DNA of 64,000 nucleotides from Sphagnum compactum (Eukaryota > Bryophyta > Sphagnopsida > Sphagnales), in assembly GCA_965153455.1 (NCBI GenBank), contig OZ234499.1, forward strand, positions 17,232,271-17,296,270, written 5' to 3'. The translations under genes were made by a program, and so were the position numbers. Under the pieces are notes generated by a model. The model saw only the letters and a list, made by a program, of their open reading frames with translations, was not told where the DNA came from and did no database searches. Below are positions 23,033 through 34,873 of the stretch, piece after piece (positions within the stretch are counted from its first letter, which is position 1; every line of letters begins with the position of its first letter).

Positions 23033-24189
23033 CAAAGAGTAAAGACATAACTAAGCACTCATGGACACTGACACTTATTCCACACACATGATGAAAATGA
23101 GCAACTAGAGTCAGTGAAGGGTGATTGAACAAGGTGATAGAAAGGACAGCCTGCAGCCTCCTCTCTGTGGCGTAAAGTCTTAGCATATATGTAATAGAAA
23201 GGGTGTCTTGCACTAACTGCAATGACCTAAAAGTAGCGTATGTACATTACTGTGATGTCAGAATTGGCAGGTGTGACTCATTCTGCAAGAAGAATAGTTG
23301 CCTCCAGCCCTTTCTTTATGACCACGTCATGGCAGTAGCAGCAAATAGGCTGGCAACCTGGCCAATAAAAGCTATGAGTGAAAGTTGTTGGGCGTTACCA
23401 TTTCCAAAACCAAAAACCCAAAAAACTAATGAAAAGCCTTTCAACTTTGCTTAGTTTTTATTGACCCCAAAGTGCCAATAGCATGATAGGATTGGATCTT
23501 CTTCCCTTTGCTCTTTAACCTTAACCTTACTAGGGCGCTGGCCATTGGTGAATGGGTCAAGCATCACCAAAGAGGAGAGAAAGGAAGCCAAGTTTTTCAA
23601 CTGAGTGTCTTTTCCAACATAGTGTGGTTTCCTTCTCCAAAGATGAACAATTTTGAATTGTTACAACCATGGCAACATGGTTGTTCAGTTTGGCTATGGG
23701 TAGGCATTAGGGTTATTAGGGTTATCAGGGTTATATGTTTTTTTCAGATATGAACATGCATAAGTGATGGATATCAATGGAATCACATTTGGTACTCATG
23801 TGATTATCAATATCTGGTATTGTGGGTGAAAAGTGGGTTGTAATTTTTATCTCAACTATTAACTTTGAATGTATGCATATCTTTCTTCGAGGTAAGTGCA
23901 TATCATTCATAATTTGCCCATTACATTTTGAGAGTTCCAACTTCTATCACATGGTTCATTTGTATTACCTCCCCATAGAGGAGTGGGAGGTCAATGTGAA
24001 AATTTTATTTGTGCACTAGAATTGAAAACTACATTGCCACAATCTATCCAATGAGCCAATTGGACCACCCACATTGATGGCTTCCCCCACACAGAGCATC
24101 AACCTGATCTGATACCCCCATCATAAACTGGGGTAATCATGGTTCTATTAATTCAAACACAGGTGCACCCACAGTTTATTTTATATTAT
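23033..24189. other. Intergenic; short GGGTTAT repeat
   Basis: No gene recognised. 23708-23735 holds three imperfect 10-bp units (AGGGTTATTA). The ATG-rich frames here have no motifs. Confidence 0.45.
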
Positions 24190-24482
24190 TTTCAGGAGGA
24201 GCCATTTGATTGGCCCATTGCCAATAATTTTGGAGCATGGGGCACTCCCCAACATAGAAGCCTATTTATGCTTCCCTCCAACACCCCCCTCTTTACAACT
24301 TTATATACATGGAAGTTGAACCATGGCCAAACTATATGGGATAAAACATGATGTGCTATTGGGAACATCTCAGGGAACACATTGGGAACTTGATGGGAAC
24401 ACATTGAGAAGAGACCAAAACCAAAATGTCCAAGCTTGAATGTTGTTTTGGTGATGGGCCGAGCAAAGATGCCCATCACAAA
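24190..24482 (+). mobile_element. Hairpin-ended repeat family, copy E (most complete)
   Basis: The left end (GAGCCATTTGATTGGCCCAT) and right end (GTGATGGGCC...TGCCCATCAC at 24453-24480) are inverted copies of each other and of the 7511 terminus. The interior carries GGGCACTCCCCAA and the GGGAACACATTGGGAACTTG array (24362-24408). At 293 bp with no coding capacity it is a MITE-like element. Confidence 0.6.
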
Positions 24483-26741
24483 AGAAAACAAAATTGAACT
24501 TTGGGGGTCCTTGCAACCAACTAATATGGTTCCAAAAGGAAATTAGGGGATGTTCCTCTTCACCTCCACCAATGACATCACCAAGAAGAAAAGTGAGGCC
24601 AAGAGGAGATGAGGCCTAGAGAGGGGCACCCCACTTGTGCCAGACAGACTGAAAAGCTGACACTCATTCTAAGAATCTAGACATGAAGCAGTTTAGGGTT
24701 CCAGGCTAAATAGAATCATGCCAAACTGAATCAATTTAGCCCTCCATTCCATATTGTACTCCTGTGCTCAAATTTGTGCTCAAATGGAGGCTAGAGTGAG
24801 CTGCACCATCTCAATTTGGTTTTGTTTTGGGGAAGCTTGGTTGACATATGTCTGATATCTATTGCAGACTATTCACCCAATTCAGTGTGAATAGAGTTCT
24901 AAATTTTTCGTGTCTGGGGAGTTTATTCTCATGCCATGCTTTTCGAATCTCATCATTTGTGTGCATGTTTTCGATGAGTGTGACTTTGTTAGTTTTGATA
25001 GTGTCAAGGATCAATCTTGTTGTGCACATTACTTTTCATTGTGAATTTTTGTTCCACCAATTGAGGTAAAGGGGAGTTTGATGCAGATTTACTATTTCAG
25101 ATCCATTTACTGGTTCACCTTATATCCTTGTACTCACATACAACCCATCAAATCACAACTTTGCCCTAACATGTTGTCATTATGGTGCAAGCCTTTTTGT
25201 CGGAAGAACCCATGTTGGGCCAAAACCCATATCATCATCATCTACTGCTGCTGAATCCTTCATTTATGGAATCCAGGAATTCCCAAGTTTTATTATTGAG
25301 GCTCTGCTGAGTGGTGTTTCACACTGTGGCCTTGCCATTTACATTAAAAAGTATCTTAAGGCAAAAGAAGAATTATGGAAACTCAAAACATTTCACCAAA
25401 AATCTAATCTTCTAAAAATCCTCTAAAAGAAACCAAAATCTTTCAAGATATTCTAACTCTATAACTAATCTCAAGTTCGACACAAGCCAAAATATTGTCT
25501 TTCAAAAATCTTCATATAGAAATAGAGCTATTATTACCTGGGGGCCTGTAAAAATCCCTTAAGCTACTATACTCTATAATGAATCTAAACACAACATCCT
25601 TGCCTTGGTAGTCAAGGCCAGTAAAAATAAAAAGAACTCCAATCAGCAAGTTTATTCAATATGCCATATGCAAAGGAATAAATTAATTATTGACTTTGAT
25701 TCACATCTGAGGTCTTTTGTGATCTTGCTTCTTGCACCCATCACAAGCCCTTGAGCTATGATAAGCCTTGATATCATGTAATGTTCTGCTCCTTGACCTT
25801 GTGATAGTCCATCATGTGCTTCTTGTACCCATCAAAAGCACGGTCAAGAAGCATGTAGGAGCTATGCCAAAAGACTAACGAGAACCAAAGTGATTGTTTC
25901 TTTTGACTACTGAAGTTCAAACTTCTCATTCATTTCTTTATTCCTAATGACATAATATGATTTCAATCTGCCATTTGAAAGGCGTTCCAAAAAGGCAGCC
26001 ATTACATGGAAAGGCAAACCATAGTTTTAGCTATCACAAAAAAGATCAATAATACCCATCATTAAACACAACTATACATGGCATTCATGTTGTACTAGAC
26101 ATTTGGTGGGCGGTATGAAATTTTGGGTACATGGGTTCTGCGTTTTTTTTGGTCGATTTCATGATATAGCCAAATTAAAGTTCATCTATAGGAAGATTTA
26201 GCCATAAATGAGATTGATTGAAATTAAAAATATTTAAGGATCATTGAACAAAATATAATAATTCTTGCGATCAAAAACCCAAAAAACCAATTATAAATTT
26301 AGATTTTTGGCAAATTTTCACCAGTGAAAATAATGCAGCATGGGGTTGGATTGATGAGGACAACAACCTTCCAGAGATCTTGGGACATGTACATGTTTGC
26401 ACAAAAAGATTTTGTGATGTTGGGCATCAAGTTTGGAGTGTGATCATGCATCATGATCGATGTGGAACAGCCTTATGGAAAGGTTGGGGCAGGGTTAGGT
26501 GCAAAAGCAGTCCTTGGATGCAATCCTTTGGAAGGGAGCTTTGTGATTTCGCAGTTGCATGGAGTTGGTTGATTTCCACCATGCGTGTTGAATATGGGAA
26601 GGAAGTAACTAAAAAATAGTGTCCTTCAAGAAGGACATAATGGGCTTTCAGCAATTTTTCTTCCTGAAAAATCTTGCTTTGATGAATCAATGTTGGCCTC
26701 ATACCATTCAAATGCTCTAGTTGCAAGTACTTCATTCTGGG
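24483..26741. other. Intergenic, nothing recognised
   Basis: One weak local duplication (around 25718-25767 and 25800-25850, both with CTTCTTGYACCCATCA). The 79-codon frame at 26380-26619 (+) and its opposite frame show no family motif. Confidence 0.45.
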
Positions 26742-26894
26742 GAAAATATTGGGTGTAGGTGATCAACTAAGAAGCCTCGTGATGCCCACCTTTCAAACGA
26801 GGGGCCACAGTCCGAGGAAATGTATTGGGGATAGGTGACCAACCAAGAATCCTCTTGCAACATGATGCCCACCTTCAATATGCAACCATAGTCC
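26742..26894. repeat. Two tandem ~76-bp copies
   Basis: Both contain TATTGGGKRTAGGTGA, ACCAAGAAKCCTC, TGATGCCCACCTT and CATAGTCC/CACAGTCC. Imperfect and non-coding. Confidence 0.65.
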
Positions 26895-28499
26895 CTATGA
26901 CATAAGGGACCACCCTTAGGGCCGCTTTAGATGAGAGTCCAAGGTCCAAGACCAAAAAGTGGCAAATTGAAGCTAAACCTACATGGCACCATTATGGAGG
27001 GAAAATCAATTAATTTGGACCCAAAAAAGACGTAAAGAGGAGAGCTCGTGATTTCAACAACCAAGATGCAAGCTAGGGTCCAAGGTAGGGTCCAACTCAA
27101 GGATTAAATTTGCTTCAAATGAGTCCAATTTATTTTCAGTTTTGTTTTATGTTTGAACTTTGAGAGTTATAATTTTATTTTATTTTTTTTGTGGATGTGT
27201 TTTTTTTTGCCTCTCTTTGTCACATTCAAATCTAGGCAAGTATGAATTACATTATTGAATATTGTGCAATTGCAAATGGAAAAAAATCATTTAGTCTTAC
27301 CATTGTGTTAGCTCATCTAAACTTACTACGCAATGTACTTTTGCAAATGTCACAAAAGCAAAATCCTCTATATATAACCTATATGCAAGTCAAGAGTTCT
27401 AACATAATGGACTTAAATAAGTGAAACTTAGTTGTTTCTTCTTTTTTTCATTTACTTGTTTCTCCTTTTAACTTTTGAAATAATTATAGTAAAAAATTAA
27501 TATTCATCGAAAGATGGACTTCGCAAGCCAAGCAATTCCTAAAACATAGTCCATAAAACAAATGTGTTATGTATTCATTCTTATAATGGAATTGAAGACT
27601 TTTTCATAATTTTGGAATGAGTTACATTTTCAAAGGTTCTGATATCTAAAATTGATTTTTTTGAAAAAGTTGAAATATGTGATGGACTTTACAATTATTT
27701 ATTGTGCACAATAAAATTCAGATTTTTCAAAGTTCATCACATATCCAAAATGATGTTTTTCATGATCAATACTTAATAAAAATATTCAAAAAGTTGAAAA
27801 TAAGACATTATTAACTTGGAGATGACCAAAGATGTGAATTGTAACATCATTTCCATTGTGTTTTTGGTACACTGTAATGTTAAATCACGATTGGAGCATA
27901 AACATCTAGGTGGGGATGTTATTTGGTGTTGCAAAAGTGAATCACAACTTTTCAGTTGAAGATATATATATTTATTAAACACTAGATGTGAAATTATTTA
28001 TGAGGTTATTATGAAAGTGTGATATAAATATAATATGTTATTCAATAATATGTATTACTTGAATGCAAATACGGACATGCATTAATAATATGCGACTTCT
28101 ACCTTATGAAAAGACATTTATATGTTTTTGACATTAACTTTTGTGCTTCATATGACCATGAATAAGATTTGTGACTCCATTATGGTATCAAAACATAGTT
28201 GTAATCAATTTACATTTTTCTCTTAAAGTCTTCAATTTTATGTTATAATCTATTTGCATTTTGTTATGTCTTCAATTGTAGGATAACCAAAATGCCTTTG
28301 AGATGAAGTCAAAATAGTTAACACCCTTGAATTTGAAATGAACACAAGAATATTTACATTTTCAAACCACATTTCAATTATTGATCAAATTTTCAAGGAA
28401 CAATGTTGAAATTTAGCATATAGTGGTTCAAAAGATTCTAGATTTGAATCATATTTCAAAACTTCACAAGAAAATTTTCATAAATGGTACTTGATGTTG
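26895..28499. other. AT-rich intergenic, nothing recognised
   Basis: No motif-bearing frame and no tandem structure. Confidence 0.5.
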
Positions 28500-28920
28500 A
28501 TTCTAATCTATCTATGAAGGAAGGTAGTTTGTTTCTTTTCTTTTGTTTGGACTTATGAGATCCAATGAATTGAGATGCTTCAAATCGTGTTCTTGGTCTT
28601 TTTGGAAAGCTCTCTTGAGAGGGGTGCATCAGCTTGGTTTCATGGCGTTTGGACTTGCGGTTCAAAAGTTTTGAATATTGAATGGTTTTTTCACTGAAAA
28701 TTAAACTAAATCGTCGCTGAAAATTTTGGAGGAATTGGAATGTGCCTTTGGTGTTGTTCAAAAGGTCTTGATGAGGAGATTTAATGAAATTTATACGGTA
28801 AGATTTGGGTTCAGAATGTGGGAGATATTTATTTTTAAGTGATTTATGCTGCTGAAAATTCAAATAAATTCCAAAAAATCAGGTTTTGGAAGGAAAAATC
28901 AGTTGAGAATGTGGTACCAC
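28500..28920 (+). repeat. Dispersed ~400-bp repeat, copy 2
   Basis: Same-orientation relative of 7025-7435 (shared CTATCTATGAAGGAAGG, AGCTTGGTTTCAT, GTGGGAGATA, TTTTGGAAGGAAAAATCAGT). The 135-codon minus-strand frame at 28456-28863 lies inside it and has no recognised domain, so I treat it as part of the repeat. Confidence 0.55.
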
Positions 28921-30180
28921 TTAAAGGCTTACCATTCAATCTAAGCATGATTTCCTTTCATATTTGGGTATTGAAAAAATTCATACATACATTACAAATC
29001 AATGTTCATATGTTGAGTTTCCCTATTCTGTAATGGGTCCACACTTGGGCCAACGGCACAAGCCACAATATAGGTGCGTACTCAACACATGTCACATGAC
29101 ATTGACACATTTACAAATTATCAAAAATGTGAGGAGGGGTGAAAACACAATCCAAGGAGCAACCTCAATTGGTGGACACTCTTTAAATCTATAATATTGT
29201 ATCTTTGAAAAATCACAAGGGGAGCACAATCATTTGAATTGTTATTTTTTAAGATAAGCTCCATTACTTGCAAATTTTCAATGCTCAAAATTTGATGTAA
29301 ATCAAAAGTTCTTTTGCATGTTTACGGCACTCAAACCTAAAGTTGACAAAAAAAGATTTCAAATGTTTTTTTTCCTTGTCAACTTGGAGATGCTTTTAAC
29401 ATTAATGATTAAAAAAACAAAAGGAATTGAGATTGGTGAAATTTTTTTTTACAACACATTTGAGTGCATTTGATTCAATTGTGCTTTTAACCAAAAAAAT
29501 TATGGAATTTGATGATGTTGCTTGAACAAAAGTTATTCATTTTTATGTGGTAAAAAACATGAATACATAATATACATGATATAAAGTCAAGATATAGTCC
29601 AAAAACATTATATTCAACACACAATGCTCAATTGGGTATGAAAATATAAAATTTAGAATTAAATTTAACATAAGAATGCCATGTGGCACATGTAGTTCTT
29701 TAGAACGGACTTTTACCTTAACACCCATGGCTCTTTTAACTAACTTTGCACTTAAAGGGACAAGCAAGTTGCTTGGAGGATAATACCACACAAAAAATAC
29801 ACGATAAAGGTCATGTTAGTGTCACATTATCTAATAATGTTATTAAAAAAATTCCCAATGTCCAATATATTCTAGCTTTGAAAAGAAAAATTACTAAAAA
29901 TTTGATAGGGCTTGATGGGAAATAAACTTAAAACATTAATAAATGTATTTTGAAAAAACAAAATTTTAAAAAATAATTACAATTTGCATATTGAACTTGC
30001 AATATAAGCTAGGAGAAATTTAGTATGACAAAGTCAAAACTGAAAATGAAAAGGTCATATTTGTTCCTTTTACATTAAATGATATAATGAAATTAAATTA
30101 TGACACTACAAGTTGGGTAATATAAGTAAAGCAAAATTACACTAAAGTCCATGTCTCAAGGTGTAGACAATTTCCATAAG
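28921..30180. other. AT-rich intergenic, nothing recognised
   Basis: Only short frames. CCATATTTGGGT-type low-complexity DNA. Confidence 0.5.
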
Positions 30181-30345
30181 AATTTAACCTAACCTAACTT
30201 TTTAAACCTACCTACCTTAGCCTAACCTACTAGGTGTCTACCTACCAACATACCTACATAAAATGATAAGTGGGTATATAATAGGTGTTTGCCTTAGTAT
30301 TTTAACTAACCTAACCTAACCTGCCTAGCCTATCTTGATTTAAGT
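30181..30345. repeat. Degenerate CCTAA/CCTA repeat tract
   Basis: Irregular CCTAACCTAACC and CCTACCTACC units, also CCTAACCTAACCTGCC at 30310-30325. It resembles but does not match the plant telomere unit (CCCTAAA). Confidence 0.6.
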
Positions 30346-30353
30346 TATCACGT

Positions 30354-30429
30354 AAGGTGCAAACATAAGGACTTGAACCCTTCACCTCCATGAAGATAAA
30401 CCAAATCCTTAACCATTGTACCACACCTT
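30354..30429 (-). ncRNA. tRNA-like pseudogene or SINE head
   Basis: On the minus strand TGGTACAATGG matches the pol III A box and GGTTCAAGTCC the B box, 33 bases apart as in tRNA genes. The ends AAGGTGT and GCACCTT can pair as an acceptor stem. The D and anticodon arms and the T stem fold poorly and no anticodon can be assigned, so it is unlikely to be a working tRNA. A tRNA-derived SINE is the likeliest source. Confidence 0.5.
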
Positions 30430-30588
30430 TATAAGGCAATAAAAATTTTCAATTTATTTTATTTCATAGATTTTATAATAGTTCTTTATTTTAAATTTCA
30501 CAGCTTGTTACATTAATTAGTTACATAGGTAATTATTAGTAAAAAAAATAAGTAATATGTATAAATAGGTATGTAAATGGTTTATATA

Positions 30589-30630
30589 CCTACCTACTTA
30601 CCTTCCTACCTACCTACCTACCTACCTAGG
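30589..30630. repeat. (ACCT)n microsatellite
   Basis: About nine ACCT units with one CCTT interruption. The same unit, degenerate, recurs at 34998-35040, 50536-50640 and 59410-59420. Confidence 0.75.
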
Positions 30631-30639
30631 TAAAATATA

Positions 30640-31973
30640 AATATGTAGGTAATATATACTACATTAAAATGTGATATCCATGACTAGAACATATATTACT
30701 AATTTCCCAATCTAGTCATGGAGTAATATATGTTTTGCAACTATGCCATTTTTATTACTATAATCATTTTCATGACTACATGACTTTACATGACTATAGT
30801 CATATTTTTAAAATTACTATGTGTGCCATCAACCTTATTTGACCAATTTTTCAAAATCAAAAAACCTTGATGGGAGGATCATATTTACAAATTGAAAACT
30901 TTTGCTCACCTTCAAAAACAAAATGCATTGATATTATATATTGTCATTTGGAGGCAATGGGTTTTTCAATGTATTTTTTAAAAATAATGTAAATTTTGGT
31001 GTAAAATTAAGTCCACAAAATTGAACCCAGCTCGAATCTAATGGTACACGATAATATACCTAAAAATACATATTACATAAAATTCTACAACATAAAATTT
31101 TTGTGAAATTTTTTATCATGCAATGGCTTGTTTAAAAAAATTGTTTCTTTCAATATTGTGGTTTTGATGCCTTCGGCCTTTGCCAAGGCAAACCACCCAA
31201 ACTTTGGTAAATTTTCCCATATTTTGGATTTATTTTTCTAATTTACACATAAGAAATGAAAATGTTGAACTTGTTCCAATTGCATTTGAACCACATTGTG
31301 AATATTCACCCAAAAAACTCTCTCCAGTTGGGACTTTTGCTCAAAGTTTTATTTTGATAAAAATCCTCCTTGAACTTTTTGACATTAAATAATGATATAT
31401 AATCCTATAAATTATACCCAAAGGATTTTAAACGAAATCCACATGCCCCAAAACGGCATTCTTTTGCAAGTCTCCATATATTGGGTAGCCAAGAACCCAA
31501 AGTTTTATCCAAAAACATTTTATTATTTAACTTTTATATCCATTAATTTATCAAAATATTTGGTCATACAACTTCAAATTTTTAATAATTTATATTAAAT
31601 CACCTTTAATGAACTAGAAAAATCCTTCCAAAATAAGATGAAAATTTGTTATTCATAACAAAATTTAGTAAAAATTATGACATTAAAAATTATATATGTG
31701 TAAAAATTAATAATTATCAAAATTTACATAATATTTTTTTAATAAATTAAACATTTATTGGATGTTTTAAATAGATATATATGTGTGTGTACATTCTAGA
31801 AAAACCTTTAAGAATGAACTTTTATTTTTTTCATTTGGACAAAGTATGAAAAGAAAAAAAAGGTTAAAATTGGCTACTTTTGTATGAAACAAAGGATGAT
31901 ATGGAATAATGTTGTAATGTTTCCCTTTCATTAAATTTATCCCATATCCTTTGTCAACAAATTCAACTTTGTA
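30640..31973. other. AT-rich intergenic, nothing recognised
   Basis: No recognisable gene. Open frames at 31180-31598 (+) have no family motif. Confidence 0.45.
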
Positions 31974-32020
31974 AATTATATCATAGTAGTGACATACGAA
32001 ATACGCGCATTTTTCGAAGG

Positions 32021-32055
32021 TGCTCAAAAAGAAGTATTTTCAAGTATTTTGAGCA
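32021..32055. repeat. Subterminal inverted repeat inside the hAT element
   Basis: TGCTCAAAA (32021-32029) and TTTTGAGCA (32047-32055) can form a 9-bp stem just inside the left end. Confidence 0.7.
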
Positions 32056-32300
32056 AACACTAGCTCAGTAACATATGATGAGCAAAGCGCTGAGCAAGCT
32101 GAGCTTAAGTTGTGCCCAAAGCTGTGACCATCTTGAGCAGACATCAGCTCAGTAACATACGATTAGCAAAACGCTGAGCAAGCTGAGCTGAAGTTGTGCC
32201 CAAATCTGTGACCATTTTGAGCAGACATCAGCTCAGTAACATACAATGAGCAAAACGCTGAGCAACCTGAGCTTAAGTTATGCCCAAACCCTTCTTAACC
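32049..32300. repeat. Three 84-bp subterminal tandem repeats of the hAT element
   Basis: Units start TTGAGCARACA at 32049, 32133 and 32217. Each contains AGCTCAGTAACATAYRA, ACGCTGAGCA (or GCGCTGAGCA) and AAGTTRTGCCC. AGTAACATAYRA (32067, 32151, 32235) is one or two bases off the terminal-repeat core AGTGACATACGA (31988-31999). hAT elements commonly carry repeated subterminal motifs that bind transposase; that role here is an inference. Confidence 0.85.
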
Positions 32301-32503
32301 AGCTTGAGCATAGGCATACCTTGAATAAAACTGCACACTAGTTTTAGGGTTTGGTCCTTGTCGAGCTTGCAATTGGTTTCAAAGATGATCGAAAACATTT
32401 GACACAATTTTACACCTACTTCCGAAACAGTGAACAAAGACAACGATGATCACGTAAGCTCACCTTTTACAGAAGTGCATCGCGTCCCCTTCTTGTTCCC
32501 GCT

Positions 32504-34444
32504 CTAATCGTCGTTTGGCTCTTCTTCTTCCATCCAACTAACCATCTCTTCCTCAAACTCAATGTTGTTCACTTTATGTGCTAGGCGCAAGTCTAAGAAG
32601 ACATGCACTAGATCCTGAGCTCTTTGCGGGGTCAACCTGTTTCGCTTTTTTGAATGGATGAAATCGTAAGTGCTCTAGTTGCGTTCGCACGCTGAGGCTG
32701 CAGAACATTGGCTGAGGACCGTCACGCCTATTGTCTGAAGCTCTAGAACTTGCTGACCCCACTGCTGCCAAAATTTCCACCCGGGCATCGCTCTCATGGC
32801 CACTTGAATGCCGGGTCTGCCAAACAAACCTTCCTTGTTTCTAAACTGCGCCAATTGCTGTAGGGCTTTTGCTTGATCGTTTGCATCTGGGACGAGCTTC
32901 TCTAGGATGTTAAAAAACCCTTGCATCACTTCCGCATTCTGGTCCTGTCCATATTCTGCTAATTGGAACTCCGGCTCCAGAACAAACCCAGCCGAGTGCC
33001 TATCTGAATGCAAGTATTCCCAGCGCTTGCGCCAAAGCCAGCTGATCTGCTCATACTTGACAGCAGAAAGCTTCACCCCCGGATGCTGCTCGCTCGTTCC
33101 CTCCTTGAGCGCCCCCAGCTCCTCGCCAATCGAGAACATGGCATAGTAAACCTTTCCCACAACTGGAACACCCTTGTCACACTGGCGCAAAAGGCAGACT
33201 ATCGATTCTGAAACAACCAACAACTCCTTCACACCCTTCTAGAACGCAGCGGAAGTCAGGATGTCGTGCACCTCCTCTCCCTCCATCTCATGCGACGACT
33301 TCTGGTTCCATTCCCCCCAAGCGTCGCTGACCACAAGCTGCTGCAGTGATGCCTTCACCTCATGCATGCGCTGTAGCATGATGAAGTTGGTGGCAAATCT
33401 GGTCTCCCCTGGTTTCAAGAGCTCTAGCTTGGACAGGCTCCTAAAGAGAGTTAGACTCTTATGATGGTTTGTGATGAACTTCAGCGCTGTTCTTGCCTCA
33501 GTTATGACGGAGGAGACCCAATCCAGCTTGCCCATGTCCTTGAGCAACAGATCTAGGCAGTGCGGGGTGCAAGGAGTAAATGTGATATGGGGAAAGCGGG
33601 CTTCTAGCTTGCGTCCTGCAGCCTTGCAAACTGCTGCACTGTCCATGCACACCTGGACCACAATCTCTGCCCCCACATCCTCGATTGCCTTGCCAACAAC
33701 CTGCGCAATGAAGTCTGCATCCTTGGTATCCCCACTTGTGTCGACACTCTCAAGAAACTTCTCGCCCTTGGGTGTGACCATCAGAAGATTGAGAAGAGGC
33801 CTATTCCGAGTGTCTGACCACCCATCGCTGGTTATGGTTGCCTTGCTGCTTCGCGCTGACGCCATAAATGACTTGAGTTCTGCTGCCACCGATACCTTTT
33901 CCTTGTCTAGCAGGGTGGTACGAAGAGATACAAGACTTGGCAACTTGTAGTTCTCGCCAAAATCAGCGGTAGCTTCAACAGCTGCCTTAAAATGAGGGTC
34001 ATTGGTCAAGCGGAAAGAAAGACCATTGCCATAAAAGGCACGACCCCACAGAGCATCTACTTTAGACTTATCTTGCTTTCCAAAGGCAGCTTTGAGAGTG
34101 CTCTGCTTTTTGGTGGGGCCTTGCGGGAGAGCAGCTGCAGCTTCATCCAGATCTTGCACCTTCCGTTTTTGCGTTTCCTGTTCTCTTTTCGCTTGATCAA
34201 TATCCTGAAGCTGCTTTTTGAGGGCTTGGGGGCATTTGGTGCACTTCTTGATTCCACAAGCCACCTGACCCAAGAAGTGGCCCCGGATTCTTGTGGCACC
34301 CCCCCAAAACACGAGCTCACAGTGCCCACACTTGACTTGAAAGTTCCCCCCCACTTTCTCAGGTTCCTGGAGGATGGTGACCTCGGTCCACTCGGGTCCT
34401 TTCTCCTTCCCCATTCCAAAGGTCGCCCTGCTCGATTGTAGCAT
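32504..34444 (-). pseudogene. hAT transposase (BED-type finger, DUF659, hATC), broken by two TAG codons
   Basis: One continuous frame of 646 codons runs from ATG at 34444 (an alternative ATG is at 34414) to TAG at 32506-32504. It is interrupted only by TAG at codon 402 (33241-33239) and codon 590 (32677-32675). Domains in order: a BED-like zinc finger (Cys39, Cys42, His56, Cys63/68); a Lys/Glu/Gln-rich linker; DUF659 (about 165-305), with SDGWSD (207-211, first catalytic Asp), VCMDSA (Asp268) and CTPHCLD (292-298); and the C-terminal hATC dimerisation region, with SAASACERN just before the second stop and STYDFIHSKKRNRL just after. Relatives usually have Trp at both stop positions (FW-KG and RNW-ST). 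There are no introns and no frameshifts. It encodes the element's DNA-cutting enzyme and is non-functional as read. A domesticated gene is unlikely because intact TIRs surround it. Confidence 0.92.
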
Positions 34445-34873
34445 GAAAGAAAGTTGAAGTTATTACTTAATATCAGATCCAGACTTGCAAGTTGCAACAG
34501 TCTGATTCCGAATGCTGTCAGTGTCATGGCTGAGCCATCCGAGTCATGGCCAATCAAAAGATTTATCCGCGAAACCTTTTGATCTTAGACCATCCATATT
34601 TGGCGGGGTTCCGAAATGAGCACCGTGAATATCAGGCGTCGATAGGTGATCTTGTTGCTGCAGAAATCGTCGATTTTGACGGCAAAAATGTAACTAGGTT
34701 GTTAACTACTATAGAGTGTAGCAGACTGCAGTTTTTGCGGCCCGGTAATGGTTCTTTGCATAACCTTTACCACTCTGCGTATTTTGGGCCGTATTTTTTA
34801 AAAAGCCCAAAAAAATGTATAATACGTGTATGTTTGAATCGAATTGAGCATATGTCACTACTATGAATTATAT

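Larger units (their letters stand above)
31982..34865 (-). mobile_element. Complete hAT-superfamily transposon
   Basis: The termini are 17-bp inverted repeats with one mismatch: CATAGTAGTGACATACG at 31982-31998 and the complement of CATAGTAGTGACATATG at 34849-34865. Directly outside are identical 8-bp target duplications AATTATAT (31974-31981 and 34866-34873), the hallmark length for hAT. The 2,884-bp element holds one transposase frame on the minus strand and a block of subterminal repeats at the left (transposase 3') end. The perfect duplication indicates a fairly recent insertion. The third terminal base (T) is not the usual A/G of hAT ends, but only this boundary yields the duplication. 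The transposase is interrupted (see the pseudogene entry), so the copy is not autonomous as it stands. Confidence 0.93.

Noticed and set aside
28456-28863. 135-codon minus-strand frame as a gene
   Set aside because: Lies inside a dispersed repeat whose other copy at 7.0-7.4 kb does not keep the frame.
30354-30429. Functional tRNA gene
   Set aside because: Poor T, D and anticodon stems and no assignable anticodon.
32675-33241. TAG reassigned or read through in the hAT transposase
   Set aside because: Both sites lack a known read-through context, and TAG-to-Trp decoding is not known in plant nuclei. C-to-T decay is simpler.
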